NCBI GenBank assembly: GCA_039196715.1
Contig: JBCCUP010000022.1
Coordinates: 1-62,331 of the forward strand
Direction of reading: 5' to 3'
DNA from: Pseudomonadota bacterium
Lineage (GTDB): Bacteria; Pseudomonadota; Gammaproteobacteria; CALCKW01
DNA: 62,331 nucleotides
Part shown: positions 32,535 through 41,102 of the stretch, piece after piece
How positions within the stretch are numbered: the first letter of the stretch is position 1
Layout of the letters: the number at the start of each line of letters is the position of its first letter
The notes under the pieces: model-generated
What the model was told of the DNA's origin: nothing
What the model saw: the letters and a program-made list of their open reading frames with translations, nothing else
Databases searched by the model: none
Made by a program: the position numbers and the translations under genes

Positions 32535-34705
32535 CAGTTCGCCTCCCGCCGCACGTCGATGACATTCGGGACCTGGTGCAGGCGGGTCATCGCGGTGTTC
32601 AGGGCGTCGCCGTCAGGGACGTCGCAACTCAGGTGGATCACGGTGATGTTCTCTGCCGGGTCGGTGTCGAGCTTCATCGCTGACAGCCCGATCTGGGCGT
32701 TGCTGAACACCGCCGAGATGTCGCGCAACAAGCCGTTGCGGTCCCAGGCTTCGATACGGAGCTTGGCGGTGTAGCGACCCGACGTTTCGATGCCCCACTC
32801 CACCTCGATCAGCCGCTGGATATCGGCGCCGGAGAGGTTGACCACGTTGTTGCAGTCCTTGCGGTGCACCGTCACGCCCTTGCCGCGGGTGATGAAACCG
32901 ACGATGTCGTCGTAGGGAACGGGGTTGCAACAGGGTGCCAGGCGCGTCAGCAACTGGCCGACACCGCGCACACTGATTTCGCCAGGCGCGGGGCGCTCGA
33001 GCTGGCTGGGTTTGAACAGCGGCTGTTGCTTCACCGGTCGGCGCAGGGTTTCGATCGCGCCGGTCAGCTGCGAGTAGCCGATCGAGCCACGGCCAAGCGC
33101 AACGCACAATGCTGTCAGGCTCTCCTGCCGCATCGGTTTGACGAGGTCCTCGGCACTGAGCTGGTGCGCGTTCTGGCGCCGCAGCTCGGACTCGATGATG
33201 TGCCGTCCCTCGGCCAGGTTCTCGTCGAAGTCACGCGCGTTGAACCAGGCCCGCACCTTGGCGCGTGAACGGCTGCTGGCGAGGTAACCAAGCTCGCGTG
33301 ACAACCAGTTGCGGCTCGGCCGCGCGTCCCGCGCAGTGAGCACTTCGACGCGGTCACCGGTTTCGAGCGTTCGGTTCAGCGCGGCGATCGCACCGTTGAC
33401 CTTGGCACCCCGGCACCGGTGGCCGATCTCGGTGTGCACGGCGTAGGCGAAATCGAGCGGCGTTGCGCCGAGCGGCAGGTCCTTGACGTCACCGTTCGGT
33501 GTGAACACATACACCCGCTCACCGAGTGCCTCGCTGGCCAACTGGCTGACATCGCCCTCGCCGTCCAGCAACTGACGGAGCACCGTGATGCTCTGCTGCA
33601 GGCGCTGGTCGAACGCCCCGCCCTCCTTGTAGGCCCAGTGCGCTGCCACGCCAAGCTCGGCATCGCGGTCCATGTCGCGGGTACGCACTTGCACTTCGAC
33701 GGGCCGGCCGCCCGGGCCGAGCACCGCGGTGTGGAGTGAGCGGTACCCGTTCTCCTTGGGGTTGGCGATGTAGTCGTCGAACTCGCTCGGGATCGGCGCC
33801 CAGGCGTTGTGCACGATGCCGAGCACCGCGTAACACTCGCGCACGTCGTCGACCAACACGCGCACCGCGCGCACGTCGAAGAGCTGGTCGAACTCGAGGC
33901 GCTTGCGCACCATCTTGCGCCAGATGCTGTAGAGGTGCTTGGCGCGACCGGAAACGTGCGCCGCGTCGAAGCCGACCTTGTCGAGCAGCCCGCGCAGGGT
34001 CTGGACGAACTCTTCGACGTACTGTTCACGGTCCGTTCGGCGCTCCTCCAGCGCGCGTGCAACGCGCTTGTAGGCCTCGGGCTCGCATTCGCGAAAGGCG
34101 AGGTCTTCGAGCGCCCACTTGAGCTGCGCCACGCCGAGGCGGTTGGCGAGCGGCGCGTAGATGTCGAGCGTTTCACGGGCGATGCGCTGGCGATCCCCGG
34201 CGTCGGACTGGCGCAGCCGCTGAAGCAGACCGAGTTGGTACACCAGCTTGACGAGCACCGCGCGCACATCATCGACGGTGGTCAGCAGCATGCGCCGGAT
34301 GGTTTCCGAGCGCCCATCGACATCCCCGGTTGCCGTCTGGCCTGCGGCCTCGGCGAAGCTGTCCATCCAGCGGACGTTCTTCACCAGGCTGGCCACGGAC
34401 GAACCGAAGCGCTCGTTGACGGCGTCGAGTGAGAGACCACCCCCAGCCGCACCGGGTGCGAGCAGGGCCGCGACCCGCGTCTCGGCGTCGGCGCCGAGAC
34501 GACGCAGCATGATGGCCGCCTTGACCGGGCTCGCCTCGGCTTCGCGAAGGTGCACCGGCCAGGCGAGCTCCACCGCGTCCTGCACGCGTGCCGCGTCGCT
34601 CTCCGCAAGCGCGGCGGTGAGGTCTTCGAGCACCGTGTCCGGTGAATCGGCGACCGACTCGTCGACGTGCAGTGCGTGTTTGATGGCCGGCTCTCCTCGG
34701 CACAC
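32534..34705 (-). CDS. relA: (p)ppGpp synthetase RelA
   Basis: A protein of up to 723 residues (E. coli RelA 744) that makes ppGpp in response to uncharged tRNA on ribosomes. The hydrolase region (about 60-200) lacks an HD motif, so it is a RelA rather than a SpoT. The synthetase has FDQLFDVRAVRVLVDDVRECYAVLGIVH and FDDYIANPKENGYRSLHTAV, then VEVQVRTRDMDRDAELGVAAHWAYKEG; TGS domain near residues 400-460 and a C-terminal ACT domain (LRDISAVFSNAQIGLSAMK). The frame starts at GTG 34705, 14 bases after the candidate promoter start; an in-frame ATC at 34684, eight bases after GAGGAG, is an unusual alternative. Overlaps nth by one base. Confidence 0.94.
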   Translation of the reverse strand: MCRGEPAIKHALHVDESVADSPDTVLEDLTAALAESDAARVQDAVELAWPVHLREAEASPVKAAIMLRRLGADAETRVAALLAPGAAGGGLSLDAVNERFGSSVASLVKNVRWMDSFAEAAGQTATGDVDGRSETIRRMLLTTVDDVRAVLVKLVYQLGLLQRLRQSDAGDRQRIARETLDIYAPLANRLGVAQLKWALEDLAFRECEPEAYKRVARALEERRTDREQYVEEFVQTLRGLLDKVGFDAAHVSGRAKHLYSIWRKMVRKRLEFDQLFDVRAVRVLVDDVRECYAVLGIVHNAWAPIPSEFDDYIANPKENGYRSLHTAVLGPGGRPVEVQVRTRDMDRDAELGVAAHWAYKEGGAFDQRLQQSITVLRQLLDGEGDVSQLASEALGERVYVFTPNGDVKDLPLGATPLDFAYAVHTEIGHRCRGAKVNGAIAALNRTLETGDRVEVLTARDARPSRNWLSRELGYLASSRSRAKVRAWFNARDFDENLAEGRHIIESELRRQNAHQLSAEDLVKPMRQESLTALCVALGRGSIGYSQLTGAIETLRRPVKQQPLFKPSQLERPAPGEISVRGVGQLLTRLAPCCNPVPYDDIVGFITRGKGVTVHRKDCNNVVNLSGADIQRLIEVEWGIETSGRYTAKLRIEAWDRNGLLRDISAVFSNAQIGLSAMKLDTDPAENITVIHLSCDVPDGDALNTAMTRLHQVPNVIDVRREAN

Positions 34706-34725
34706 GGGGCGTGCGCAGCGCGGAG

Positions 34726-34754
34726 ATTATCCCACGCCGCCCGGTCGGTGGCAC
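34726..34754 (-). promoter_or_regulatory. Candidate sigma-70 promoter of relA
   Basis: On the minus strand a GTGCCA -35-like box (34754-34749) and a GATAAT -10 box (34731-34726) are separated by 17 bp. Transcription would begin near 34719, just upstream of the relA reading frame, so relA may be expressed independently of ybbA-ybbP. Confidence 0.45.
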
Positions 34755-34791
34755 AGAGGTGCATCTGTCCGGGCGGTCCGGGCGGGGGCGC

Positions 34792-37287
34792 TCAGAGACG
34801 CCGCAACAGCACCCCGGGCGGTTGACCGGCTGCACCGCGGGCCGCGAGCCAACCGGCCAGGGCCAGCCCGAGCCCGCCGCCGAGTGGCCCGACGATCAGC
34901 GGCCACAACGAGGGTGAGAGGTCGACTTCGAACACCAGTCGAGCCACCAGCTGGCCGGCGAGCAGCGCGACCACCGCGGCCACAAAGCCGGCGGCAGCCC
35001 CGAGCGACGCGAACTCGGCGAGCACGGCCCGACGCACCTCGCGTCGACTCGCGCCGAGCACCCGCTGCAGCGCCGACTCGCGAATCCGCACCGCCGTCGA
35101 GGCCTGCACCCCGGCGACCAACACCACGGCGCCGGCAAGCAGTGTCAGCACCAGGGTGTACCGCACCGCGCCCGCGCCGGCATCGATCAGGCCGGTCACC
35201 CGCTCGATCAGCGAGCGCACGTCGAGTGCCGTCACGCCGGGGTGGTCGCGCACGATGTCGGCGACCGCGCCGTCGCGTTGGTTGTCGTCGAGCCGTACGC
35301 TGGTCATGTAGGTCGTCGCCAGGTTCTCGCGCACCGAAGGGTGGAGGATGGCGAAGAAGTTGGGTTTGAAATTGCCCCAGTCCACCTTGCGCAGCGAGCT
35401 GATGGTGGCCTCGACATCCACCCCGGCAACCCGCAGCGTCATGCGATCGCCGATGCCGACACCGAGCTCCTCGGCGAGCTCTTCCTCCAGCGACACCTCG
35501 TCGACCCTGCTGCCGGGCGCCCACCAGTCGCCGTCGACGATGATGTTGTCGGGCCGGAGCAGCTCGGCCGAGGTCATGTTCCACTCGCGCGACACGGTGC
35601 GACGGGCTTCCTCAATGAAGTCCTCTGGCACCACGCTCTGGCCGTTGATCGCCACCAGGCGCCCGCGGGTCATGGGGTAGATGTCCACCGCGTCGCCAGT
35701 CATCTCCTCCAGGCGCCCTTGCACCGAGGTGGCGTCGTCGGGTTGCACGTTGACCAGGAAGAGGTTCGGCACATCCTCTGGCAACTCGCGCTGCCAGGTG
35801 CGCAGCAGATCGGTGCCGACGGTCGAGAGCAGCAGCATCGACAGCAGGCCGAGCCCGGTGGCCGCGAGCTGCAAGCGGCCGAAGGCCCCACGGCGGGCGA
35901 TTGCGGCGAAGCCGAAACGCCAACCGGGCCGCAGCTTGCCGCGCATGCGGCCAGCCAGCCACTGCAGTGCCGCAGCGAGGGCGTAGAGCGCGGCTGTGGC
36001 GCCGACCAACGCGCCGAGCACGAGCCCCGCCAGCACGACATCCCGCGCCTGCCACAACAGCAGCACCGCGAGTGCGGCGACGGCACAGGCGATCAACACC
36101 CAGGCCGCGGGTGGCGGCGCACCGAGTTCACGCCGCAACACGCGCATCACCGGCACCCGTTGGATGCCAAGCAGCGCCGGCAGACCGAAGCCCGCCAAGG
36201 TGATGATCGCGGTGACCACGCCAGCGACAACCGGTGCGGGCCCGGGCAGCGGCAGGTCGGTGGCGAACAAGGCGCCCAACAGCTGACTGATCCCGGCCTG
36301 CAGAATCAGGCCCAGCACCAGGCCGACGGCGATACCGAGCACCGCCTGCCAGGACAGCACCGTCAGCACCCGCACCAGCACCTGGCGGTGCGTGGCGCCG
36401 AAGGCGCGCCGAACCGCTGCTTCATCTGACGCGCGGGTGACCTGCTCCTGCAGCGAGACCGCGACGGCGGCGCCGGCAACCAGCACCGTCAACATGGCAG
36501 CCATGCCGAGGAAGCGGCCTACGCGGTCCAACGAGCGTTGCACACCGGGCCGCGAGCTGCCGATCGTCTCGATCTCGAGGCCCGGCTGCGCACGCGCGGT
36601 CACGAAACCCTGCAGCGCAGTCACCTGGTCCGCTTCGCCGACGAGTTGGGTGATGTGGTTGACGCGGCTGCCCTCGCCCAGCAATTCCGCCGCCTCGAGG
36701 TCGGCGCGGTTGAGCATCACGCGGGGTGCGATCTGAAACAGCGATCCACTGCGATCCGATTCGTAGGTGATGACGCGGGTGATCGGGTGCGCGAGCGCGC
36801 CCACGAACAAGGTGTCACCGATGTCCAATCGCAGGTCCGCCAGCAGGCGGTCCTCGACCCAGACCTCACCGGCCTGCGGGATCTCACCGCTCAGCGGCGC
36901 GCCGCCGACACGCGTGGTGCGCGAGATCAGCTCCCCGCGCAACGGGTACCCCGCCTCGACCACCTTGACCGACACCAGCGCGGTGTCGTCCTCGTCGTTC
37001 AGCGCGACGCTCGGGAAGGTCAGCAGCGACACCGAGCGCAGACCCAGCCGATCGATCTCCGCGGTGACCTCCTCGTCCAGCGGGTGGTCGTCGCGCAGCA
37101 GCAGGTCGCCACCGAGCATGGTGTCGGCCCGCGCAGCCAGCGCGCCGCCGACGCGTTCGGTGAAGAAGCCCACCCCGCTGACCGCCGCCACCGCGAGCGC
37201 CAGCGCCAGCACCACCACGCGGCCCTCGGCGGCCAACGCCAACCCGAGGCGGCGGCGCGCGGTACCCAAGCGCTCAGTCCGAGACAT
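34792..37287 (-). CDS. ybbP: ABC transporter permease YbbP (FtsX/MacB-like)
   Basis: An 831-residue membrane protein (E. coli YbbP 804). It has an N-terminal helix (VVVLALALAVAAVSGVGFF), a large periplasmic domain (ADTMLGGDLLLRDDHPLDEEV onward), a FtsX-type core of four helices near residues 255-390, a second periplasmic domain (QRELPEDVPNLFLVNVQPDD...) and C-terminal helices with the FtsX signature segment LQRVLGASRREVRRAVLAEFASLGAAAG. With YbbA it forms a mechanotransmission-type complex associated with TesA or lipid/protein extraction; that role is from the family. ATG 37287 overlaps the ybbA stop by 14 bases. RelA follows after 87 bp. Confidence 0.92.
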   Translation of the reverse strand: MSRTERLGTARRRLGLALAAEGRVVVLALALAVAAVSGVGFFTERVGGALAARADTMLGGDLLLRDDHPLDEEVTAEIDRLGLRSVSLLTFPSVALNDEDDTALVSVKVVEAGYPLRGELISRTTRVGGAPLSGEIPQAGEVWVEDRLLADLRLDIGDTLFVGALAHPITRVITYESDRSGSLFQIAPRVMLNRADLEAAELLGEGSRVNHITQLVGEADQVTALQGFVTARAQPGLEIETIGSSRPGVQRSLDRVGRFLGMAAMLTVLVAGAAVAVSLQEQVTRASDEAAVRRAFGATHRQVLVRVLTVLSWQAVLGIAVGLVLGLILQAGISQLLGALFATDLPLPGPAPVVAGVVTAIITLAGFGLPALLGIQRVPVMRVLRRELGAPPPAAWVLIACAVAALAVLLLWQARDVVLAGLVLGALVGATAALYALAAALQWLAGRMRGKLRPGWRFGFAAIARRGAFGRLQLAATGLGLLSMLLLSTVGTDLLRTWQRELPEDVPNLFLVNVQPDDATSVQGRLEEMTGDAVDIYPMTRGRLVAINGQSVVPEDFIEEARRTVSREWNMTSAELLRPDNIIVDGDWWAPGSRVDEVSLEEELAEELGVGIGDRMTLRVAGVDVEATISSLRKVDWGNFKPNFFAILHPSVRENLATTYMTSVRLDDNQRDGAVADIVRDHPGVTALDVRSLIERVTGLIDAGAGAVRYTLVLTLLAGAVVLVAGVQASTAVRIRESALQRVLGASRREVRRAVLAEFASLGAAAGFVAAVVALLAGQLVARLVFEVDLSPSLWPLIVGPLGGGLGLALAGWLAARGAAGQPPGVLLRRL

Positions 37288-37960
37288 CGAGCCGACCCCC
37301 GCGCATCACCAGGCGTCGATCGCAGCGCGCCGCGAGCGTGTTGTCGTGGGTCACCAGGACCAGCGCCGAACCGCTCTGGTCGCGCAAGGCGAACAGTTGG
37401 TCGGCGATGGCTTCGCCGGTCGCCTGATCGAGGTTGCCGGTCGGCTCGTCGGCAAAGAGCAGTTGCGGCTCGATCGCGAAAGCGCGAGCCAGCGCCACCC
37501 GCTGCTGTTCTCCACCGGAAAGCTGCGCCGGGATGTGCTCCGCACGTTCGGCGAGACCGACAGCGGCAAGTGCCTTGCTTGCGTTTTCTTGGCGGTTGTC
37601 GGCGCCGGCAAGCTCGAGGGTGAGCAGCACGTTCTCGCGCGCACTGAGCCCGGGCAACAGTTGAAAGTTCTGGAACACGAAGCCGACACGCCCGCGGCGC
37701 AGCGCTGCGCGGCCGTCCTCATCGAGTGCCGCGACACTCTGGCCGAACATCTCGACGTCACCCGATGTCGGGGTGTCCAGACCCGCGAGCAGGCCGAGCA
37801 AGGTCGACTTGCCGGCACCGGATGGTCCGATGATTGCGACCGCTTCACCCGCAGCCACGCTGAGCGATGCCGAATCGAGCAACACCAGATCGGCGCCCTC
37901 GCCGTGCGGCGCGGCGACCGTTTTTGACAGCGACTGCGCGTGCAGTACAGTGTGTTCCAA
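37274..37960 (-). CDS. ybbA: ABC transporter ATP-binding protein YbbA
   Basis: A 228-residue ATPase, exactly the length of E. coli YbbA. Walker [20 protein letters not shown], signature [15 protein letters not shown], Walker [13 protein letters not shown], switch His VLVTHDN; the MacB/LolD group. The start is TTG 37960, with GGGAG nine bases upstream; the ORF reaches 38026 only by running into tesA. YbbA and TesA starts are 25 bp apart and divergent, as in E. coli. Partner of YbbP, whose gene it overlaps. Confidence 0.92.
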   Translation of the reverse strand: MEHTVLHAQSLSKTVAAPHGEGADLVLLDSASLSVAAGEAVAIIGPSGAGKSTLLGLLAGLDTPTSGDVEMFGQSVAALDEDGRAALRRGRVGFVFQNFQLLPGLSARENVLLTLELAGADNRQENASKALAAVGLAERAEHIPAQLSGGEQQRVALARAFAIEPQLLFADEPTGNLDQATGEAIADQLFALRDQSGSALVLVTHDNTLAARCDRRLVMRGGRLDVSD

Positions 37961-37985
37961 TGTCTGGCTCTCCCAAGGTGACTTC

Positions 37986-38594
37986 GTGCTTAACCGTCTG
38001 ATCGCCGCGTTGCTGATAACGTTCACTTTTTTGTGCCACCCGCTTCAGGCGAGCGGCGTGCTCGTGATCGGCGACAGCCTGTCGGCCGGCTACGGCATCG
38101 ATGAACGCGAGGGCTGGGTTGCGCTGTTGCGCGACCGTCTGGCTGAGCGCGGCACCCCAATGCCCGTGATCAACGGCGCGATCAGTGGCGATACCACCAG
38201 CGGCGGCCTGGCTCGACTGCCCGACGCGCTGGCAGTGCATCGCCCGGACATTGTAGTCATCGAGCTTGGCGGCAACGACGGGCTACGCGGTCAATCTTTG
38301 AAAAATATTCGTAAAAATTTGTCAAGCATGGTCCAGCTGAGCAAGGCGGCCGGTGCCGAGCCGCTGTTGCTCGGCATGCGCATTCCGAGCAACTACGGCG
38401 CGCGTTACACGCAACGTTTTTTCGAGACCTTTCAGGAGGTCGCCGAAGCCGAGGACGTTCCGCTCGTGCCGTTTTTCCTCGAGGGCGTTGCGACCGACCC
38501 CGACCTCATGCAAGCCGACGGCATCCACCCCAACGCGGCGGCACAGCCGCTGATGCTTGACCTGGTCTGGCCCGCACTCGAACCGCTGCTCTGA
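37986..38594 (+). CDS. tesA: Multifunctional acyl-CoA thioesterase I / lysophospholipase L1
   Basis: A 202-residue SGNH hydrolase (E. coli TesA 208). A signal peptide (LNRLIAALLITFTFLCHPLQASG) sends it to the periplasm. Block I GDSLSAGYG holds the catalytic Ser, block II GAISGDTTSGG the oxyanion Gly, block III ELGGNDGLRG the Asn, and DGIHPN near the C-terminus the Asp and His. Start is GTG 37986 with AAGGTGA close upstream. Divergent from ybbA. Known relatives hydrolyse acyl thioesters, esters and lysophospholipids. A small AT-rich patch (tttgaaaaatattcg at about 38297) stands out from the surrounding GC content but is in frame. Confidence 0.94.
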   Translation: MLNRLIAALLITFTFLCHPLQASGVLVIGDSLSAGYGIDEREGWVALLRDRLAERGTPMPVINGAISGDTTSGGLARLPDALAVHRPDIVVIELGGNDGLRGQSLKNIRKNLSSMVQLSKAAGAEPLLLGMRIPSNYGARYTQRFFETFQEVAEAEDVPLVPFFLEGVATDPDLMQADGIHPNAAAQPLMLDLVWPALEPLL

Positions 38595-38595
38595 C

Positions 38596-39360
38596 GTGAC
38601 CACCGCCCCCCCAACGCGCTGGCTCGAGACGCCCGGCGCGCGGCTCGCGTACACGCACCAAAACGGGGCATTCGACGACGCACCGGGCGTGTTCTTTCTG
38701 CCCGGCTTCCGCTCGAGCCGGGCCGGCGTGAAAGCGACGCACCTCGGCGCCGTGGCCCGCGCTCGCGGCCTCGCGTTCACGGCGCTGGACTACCGCGGCC
38801 ACGGCGACTCCGGTGGCGACTTCGCATCGAGCCACGTCGGTCTCTGGGCTGCAGACGCGCTCGCGGTGCTGCAGGCGGTGCCGACGTCGACACACGTGCT
38901 GGTCGGCTCGAGCATGGGCGCGTGGATCGCGGTACACCTCGCGTTGGCCAATCCCGCACGCGTCCACAGCGTGGTCACCGTGGCCGCGGCGCCGGATTTC
39001 ACCGAAGACCTGCTGGTGCCGTCGCTCAGCACTGCCGAGCGGACAGCGCTTGCTCGCGGCGACACGGTATTTCGGCCTTCCGACTACGGCGACGGCCCCT
39101 ACCCGATCTCGTCTGCGCTGATCGAGGGCAGCCGTGCCGCGTGCGTGCTGCGCCGCCCGATTGATGTCGACCGCCCCCTCAGGGCACTGCACGGTGCCCG
39201 TGACCCGGACGTACCACTCGCCCAATCGGAAAAACTCGTGTCGCTGTGGGCTTGCGACGACCGCGCCTTGCACGTGATCGAGGACGGTGATCACCGATTG
39301 TCGCGCGACTCGGACCTCGCGGCACTCGACGCGACCCTCGCGTCGCTACTCGAGGGCTGA
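38596..39360 (+). CDS. Alpha/beta hydrolase (ABHD10-like)
   Basis: A 254-residue alpha/beta-hydrolase. The nucleophile elbow is VLVGSSMGAWIAVHLAL (catalytic Ser at about residue 101); the acid is likely in ALHGARDPDVP and the base in IEDGDHRLSRDSD. The N-terminal VFFLPGFRSSRAGVKATHLGAVARARGLAFTALDYRGHGDSGG closely recalls the ABHD10 family (mitochondrial depalmitoylase in animals) and its bacterial relatives. GTG 38596 lies one base after the tesA stop, so they form an operon, and both may process acyl esters or thioesters. Confidence 0.85.
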   Translation: MTTAPPTRWLETPGARLAYTHQNGAFDDAPGVFFLPGFRSSRAGVKATHLGAVARARGLAFTALDYRGHGDSGGDFASSHVGLWAADALAVLQAVPTSTHVLVGSSMGAWIAVHLALANPARVHSVVTVAAAPDFTEDLLVPSLSTAERTALARGDTVFRPSDYGDGPYPISSALIEGSRAACVLRRPIDVDRPLRALHGARDPDVPLAQSEKLVSLWACDDRALHVIEDGDHRLSRDSDLAALDATLASLLEG

Positions 39361-39369
39361 GCTCAGCCC
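39354..39369. terminator. 16-bp perfect palindrome over two convergent stop codons
   Basis: GGGCTGAGCTCAGCCC contains the TGA of the ABHD10-like gene (39358-39360) and, read from the other strand, the TGA of the GST gene (39363-39365). Stops lie only two bases apart. Confidence 0.5.
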
Positions 39370-39977
39370 GCAGTGTCCTGGCGAATGGCGTCGGCGCGTT
39401 GGTAGGCAGGCCGGGCCGACGCGCGGGTCGAGAGCGCGCGCATCGCTTCGCTCGGCTGCACGCTGCCAGCACGGGTCATCCACTGTATGCAGTGCACGGT
39501 CACGAGGTCGGCAACGGTGAAGGTATCGCCAGTCAACCAGGGGCCCGCGCCGCAGCGCGTGTCGAAGGCCGCGATGGCCCGTTTGAGGTCCCAGGCCACG
39601 CCGCTGCGGATCGCGTCCTTGTTCCTGTGTTCTTTCGGGAACACGAAACTGTGCTTGGCCAGCGTCCAGAGCGAGCCATCGAGGTCGTCGAGAGCGAAAT
39701 GCAGAAAGCTGTCCTGTTGTGCACGTGCCAGTGACCCGGCCGTGTGGGTCAAGGCGCCGTGCCGGTCGGCGAGGAAGGTGCAGATTGCAGCCGAGTCGAT
39801 GACCGTTGCGCCGTCCGCATCAACCCGCAAGGCCGGCGCCTTGCCGCTCGGGTTGGCCGAGCGCATTGCCTCGCTCTGCGGCTGTTCCGGCTCCAGTGTG
39901 TAGGGCACGCCGAGTTCCTCGAGCGTCCAGAGCACGCGGAAACTGCGGTTCAGCGGGTTGCCAATCAGGGTGTACAC
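39363..39977 (-). CDS. Glutathione S-transferase family protein
   Basis: A 204-residue GST. The N-terminal thioredoxin-fold part starts YTLIGNPLNRSFRVLWTLEELGVPY, with an S in the position of the glutathione-activating Ser and the PSGKAPALRVDADGATVIDSAAIC segment (conserved Pro and the E/D-S that bind the glutathione gamma-glutamyl group). The C-terminal helical domain includes WLTGDTFTVADLVTVHCIQW, the usual N-capping/hydrophobic staple. Start is GTG 39977, preceded by GAGGAGG at five bases. Stand-alone gene, convergent with the hydrolase. Substrate unknown. Confidence 0.87.
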   Translation of the reverse strand: MYTLIGNPLNRSFRVLWTLEELGVPYTLEPEQPQSEAMRSANPSGKAPALRVDADGATVIDSAAICTFLADRHGALTHTAGSLARAQQDSFLHFALDDLDGSLWTLAKHSFVFPKEHRNKDAIRSGVAWDLKRAIAAFDTRCGAGPWLTGDTFTVADLVTVHCIQWMTRAGSVQPSEAMRALSTRASARPAYQRADAIRQDTAG

Positions 39978-40056
39978 GGCGACCTCCTCTTCGAACACCC
40001 GGACATGGTACCGAATCGGCCCTGCGGAAGTGGGGGCACCCTGCCGCTACCCGGGT

Positions 40057-40584
40057 ATGAACCGCATGATTCCCTGGCTGCTGTTGGCCCTTAGCCACAG
40101 CGTCTCCGGCGCCGAGCTGTTCGGCGTGCCGCTCGGCACAGCCGACAAGGGCAGCCTCGGCTTCGCGGCACAGCGGGCCGGTGCCACCTTGCTGCAAACC
40201 GAGCGCAACCAGGTGTTCGAGGTGTTCGACAGCCGCGCGGTGCTCGACGTGAGCTTCAAACTCTACCTCGGCTTTGACGTCCAAACCGGCAAGTTCGGCT
40301 TCGCCGAGTACCACATCCACCGCATTGGCCACCGCACCATGCTGGCGCGCCTGACCGCGAAGTACGGCGAACCCACGCTGGAGACCGGCGAATTCTCATT
40401 TGACGAACGCCAGCGATGGCAAGTCAATGGCATCGAGATCTCGTTACAGAAGGCCCGCGGCTGCCTGTGCTCGCAACTCATCTACAGCGAACCCGCCACC
40501 CACGCAATCGTGCGCCAACAACACGAGCAGGTACAACGCCAACGCGCCGAAGAGGCGTTGGAGCCCCTCCAGAAAGCCTACTGA
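40057..40584 (+). CDS. Hypothetical exported protein
   Basis: A 175-residue protein of no recognised family. The first 19 residues (MNRMIPWLLLALSHSVSGA) form a likely signal peptide. The mature part reads ELFGVPLGTADKGSLGFAAQRAGATLL, suggestive of a small alpha/beta fold that recurs in SmpA/OmlA-like or DUF-type envelope proteins (FGVPLG...YGEPTLETGEF), and ends in a Gln/Arg-rich helix. The FAAQRAG...YGEP spacing recalls other single-domain periplasmic proteins with a conserved GxP. Start ATG 40057 is used; ATG 40066 is also possible. No ribosome site stands out. Confidence 0.6.
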   Translation: MNRMIPWLLLALSHSVSGAELFGVPLGTADKGSLGFAAQRAGATLLQTERNQVFEVFDSRAVLDVSFKLYLGFDVQTGKFGFAEYHIHRIGHRTMLARLTAKYGEPTLETGEFSFDERQRWQVNGIEISLQKARGCLCSQLIYSEPATHAIVRQQHEQVQRQRAEEALEPLQKAY

Positions 40585-40592
40585 CGCGCCCC

Positions 40593-40646
40593 GACCCGGT
40601 TAGGAGGACCCGGTCAGGAGGACGCGGTCAGCCCGACGCGGTCACC
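40593..40646. repeat. Four-copy 14-bp tandem repeat
   Basis: GACCCGGTTAGGAG, GACCCGGTCAGGAG, GACGCGGTCAGCCC and GACGCGGTCACC follow each other. The last copies lie in the C-terminal codons of the convergent YjbQ gene (stop at 40628), so the array has grown into a coding end. Confidence 0.85.
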
Positions 40647-41038
40647 ACGATGTCGCGGCGGTGCGCACGGTGTCGGTGTTCCCAGACGAAAATGCCTTGC
40701 CAGGTGCCAAGCAGCAGCTCGCCGCCGCCGATCGGTACCGTCAAAGCCGTCTGGGTCAGCGCACTGCGGGTGTGCGCCGGCATGTCGTCCGGCCCTTCAC
40801 AGGTGTGTACGTTGGCCGGGTCGCCGTCGGGTGCGAGCCGCGCAAACGCGGTTTCGAGATCGACTTGCACATCCGGGTCGGCGTTCTCGGTGATCAGCAA
40901 CGACGCGCTGGTGTGCCGAATGAAGACCGAGCACAGGCCGGTCTGCACCCCGCTCTGCCGCACCACGCCTTGCACGTCGCGGCTGATTTCCACGAGACCC
41001 CGCCCCCGCGTACTGCACTGTAGTTGCGCCTGAAACAT
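40628..41038 (-). CDS. yjbQ: YjbQ family (UPF0047) protein
   Basis: A 136-residue protein (E. coli YjbQ 138). The family signature lies in the C-terminal half: VHTCEGPDDMPAHTRSALTQTALTVPI and GELLLGTWQGIFVWEHRHRAHRR, after the FIRHTSASLLITENADPDVQ segment whose His and Asp are conserved metal or active-site positions. E. coli YjbQ has weak thiamine-phosphate synthase activity when overexpressed; the true job is unknown. ATG 41038 is used; the frame to 41206 is spurious. Confidence 0.9.
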   Translation of the reverse strand: MFQAQLQCSTRGRGLVEISRDVQGVVRQSGVQTGLCSVFIRHTSASLLITENADPDVQVDLETAFARLAPDGDPANVHTCEGPDDMPAHTRSALTQTALTVPIGGGELLLGTWQGIFVWEHRHRAHRRDIVVTASG

Positions 41039-41102
41039 CGGTGATTGCAAACACCTGAGTGAGCGCCCACCATGCCCCGCCGGACCCCACCACACAAGGC
41101 CC

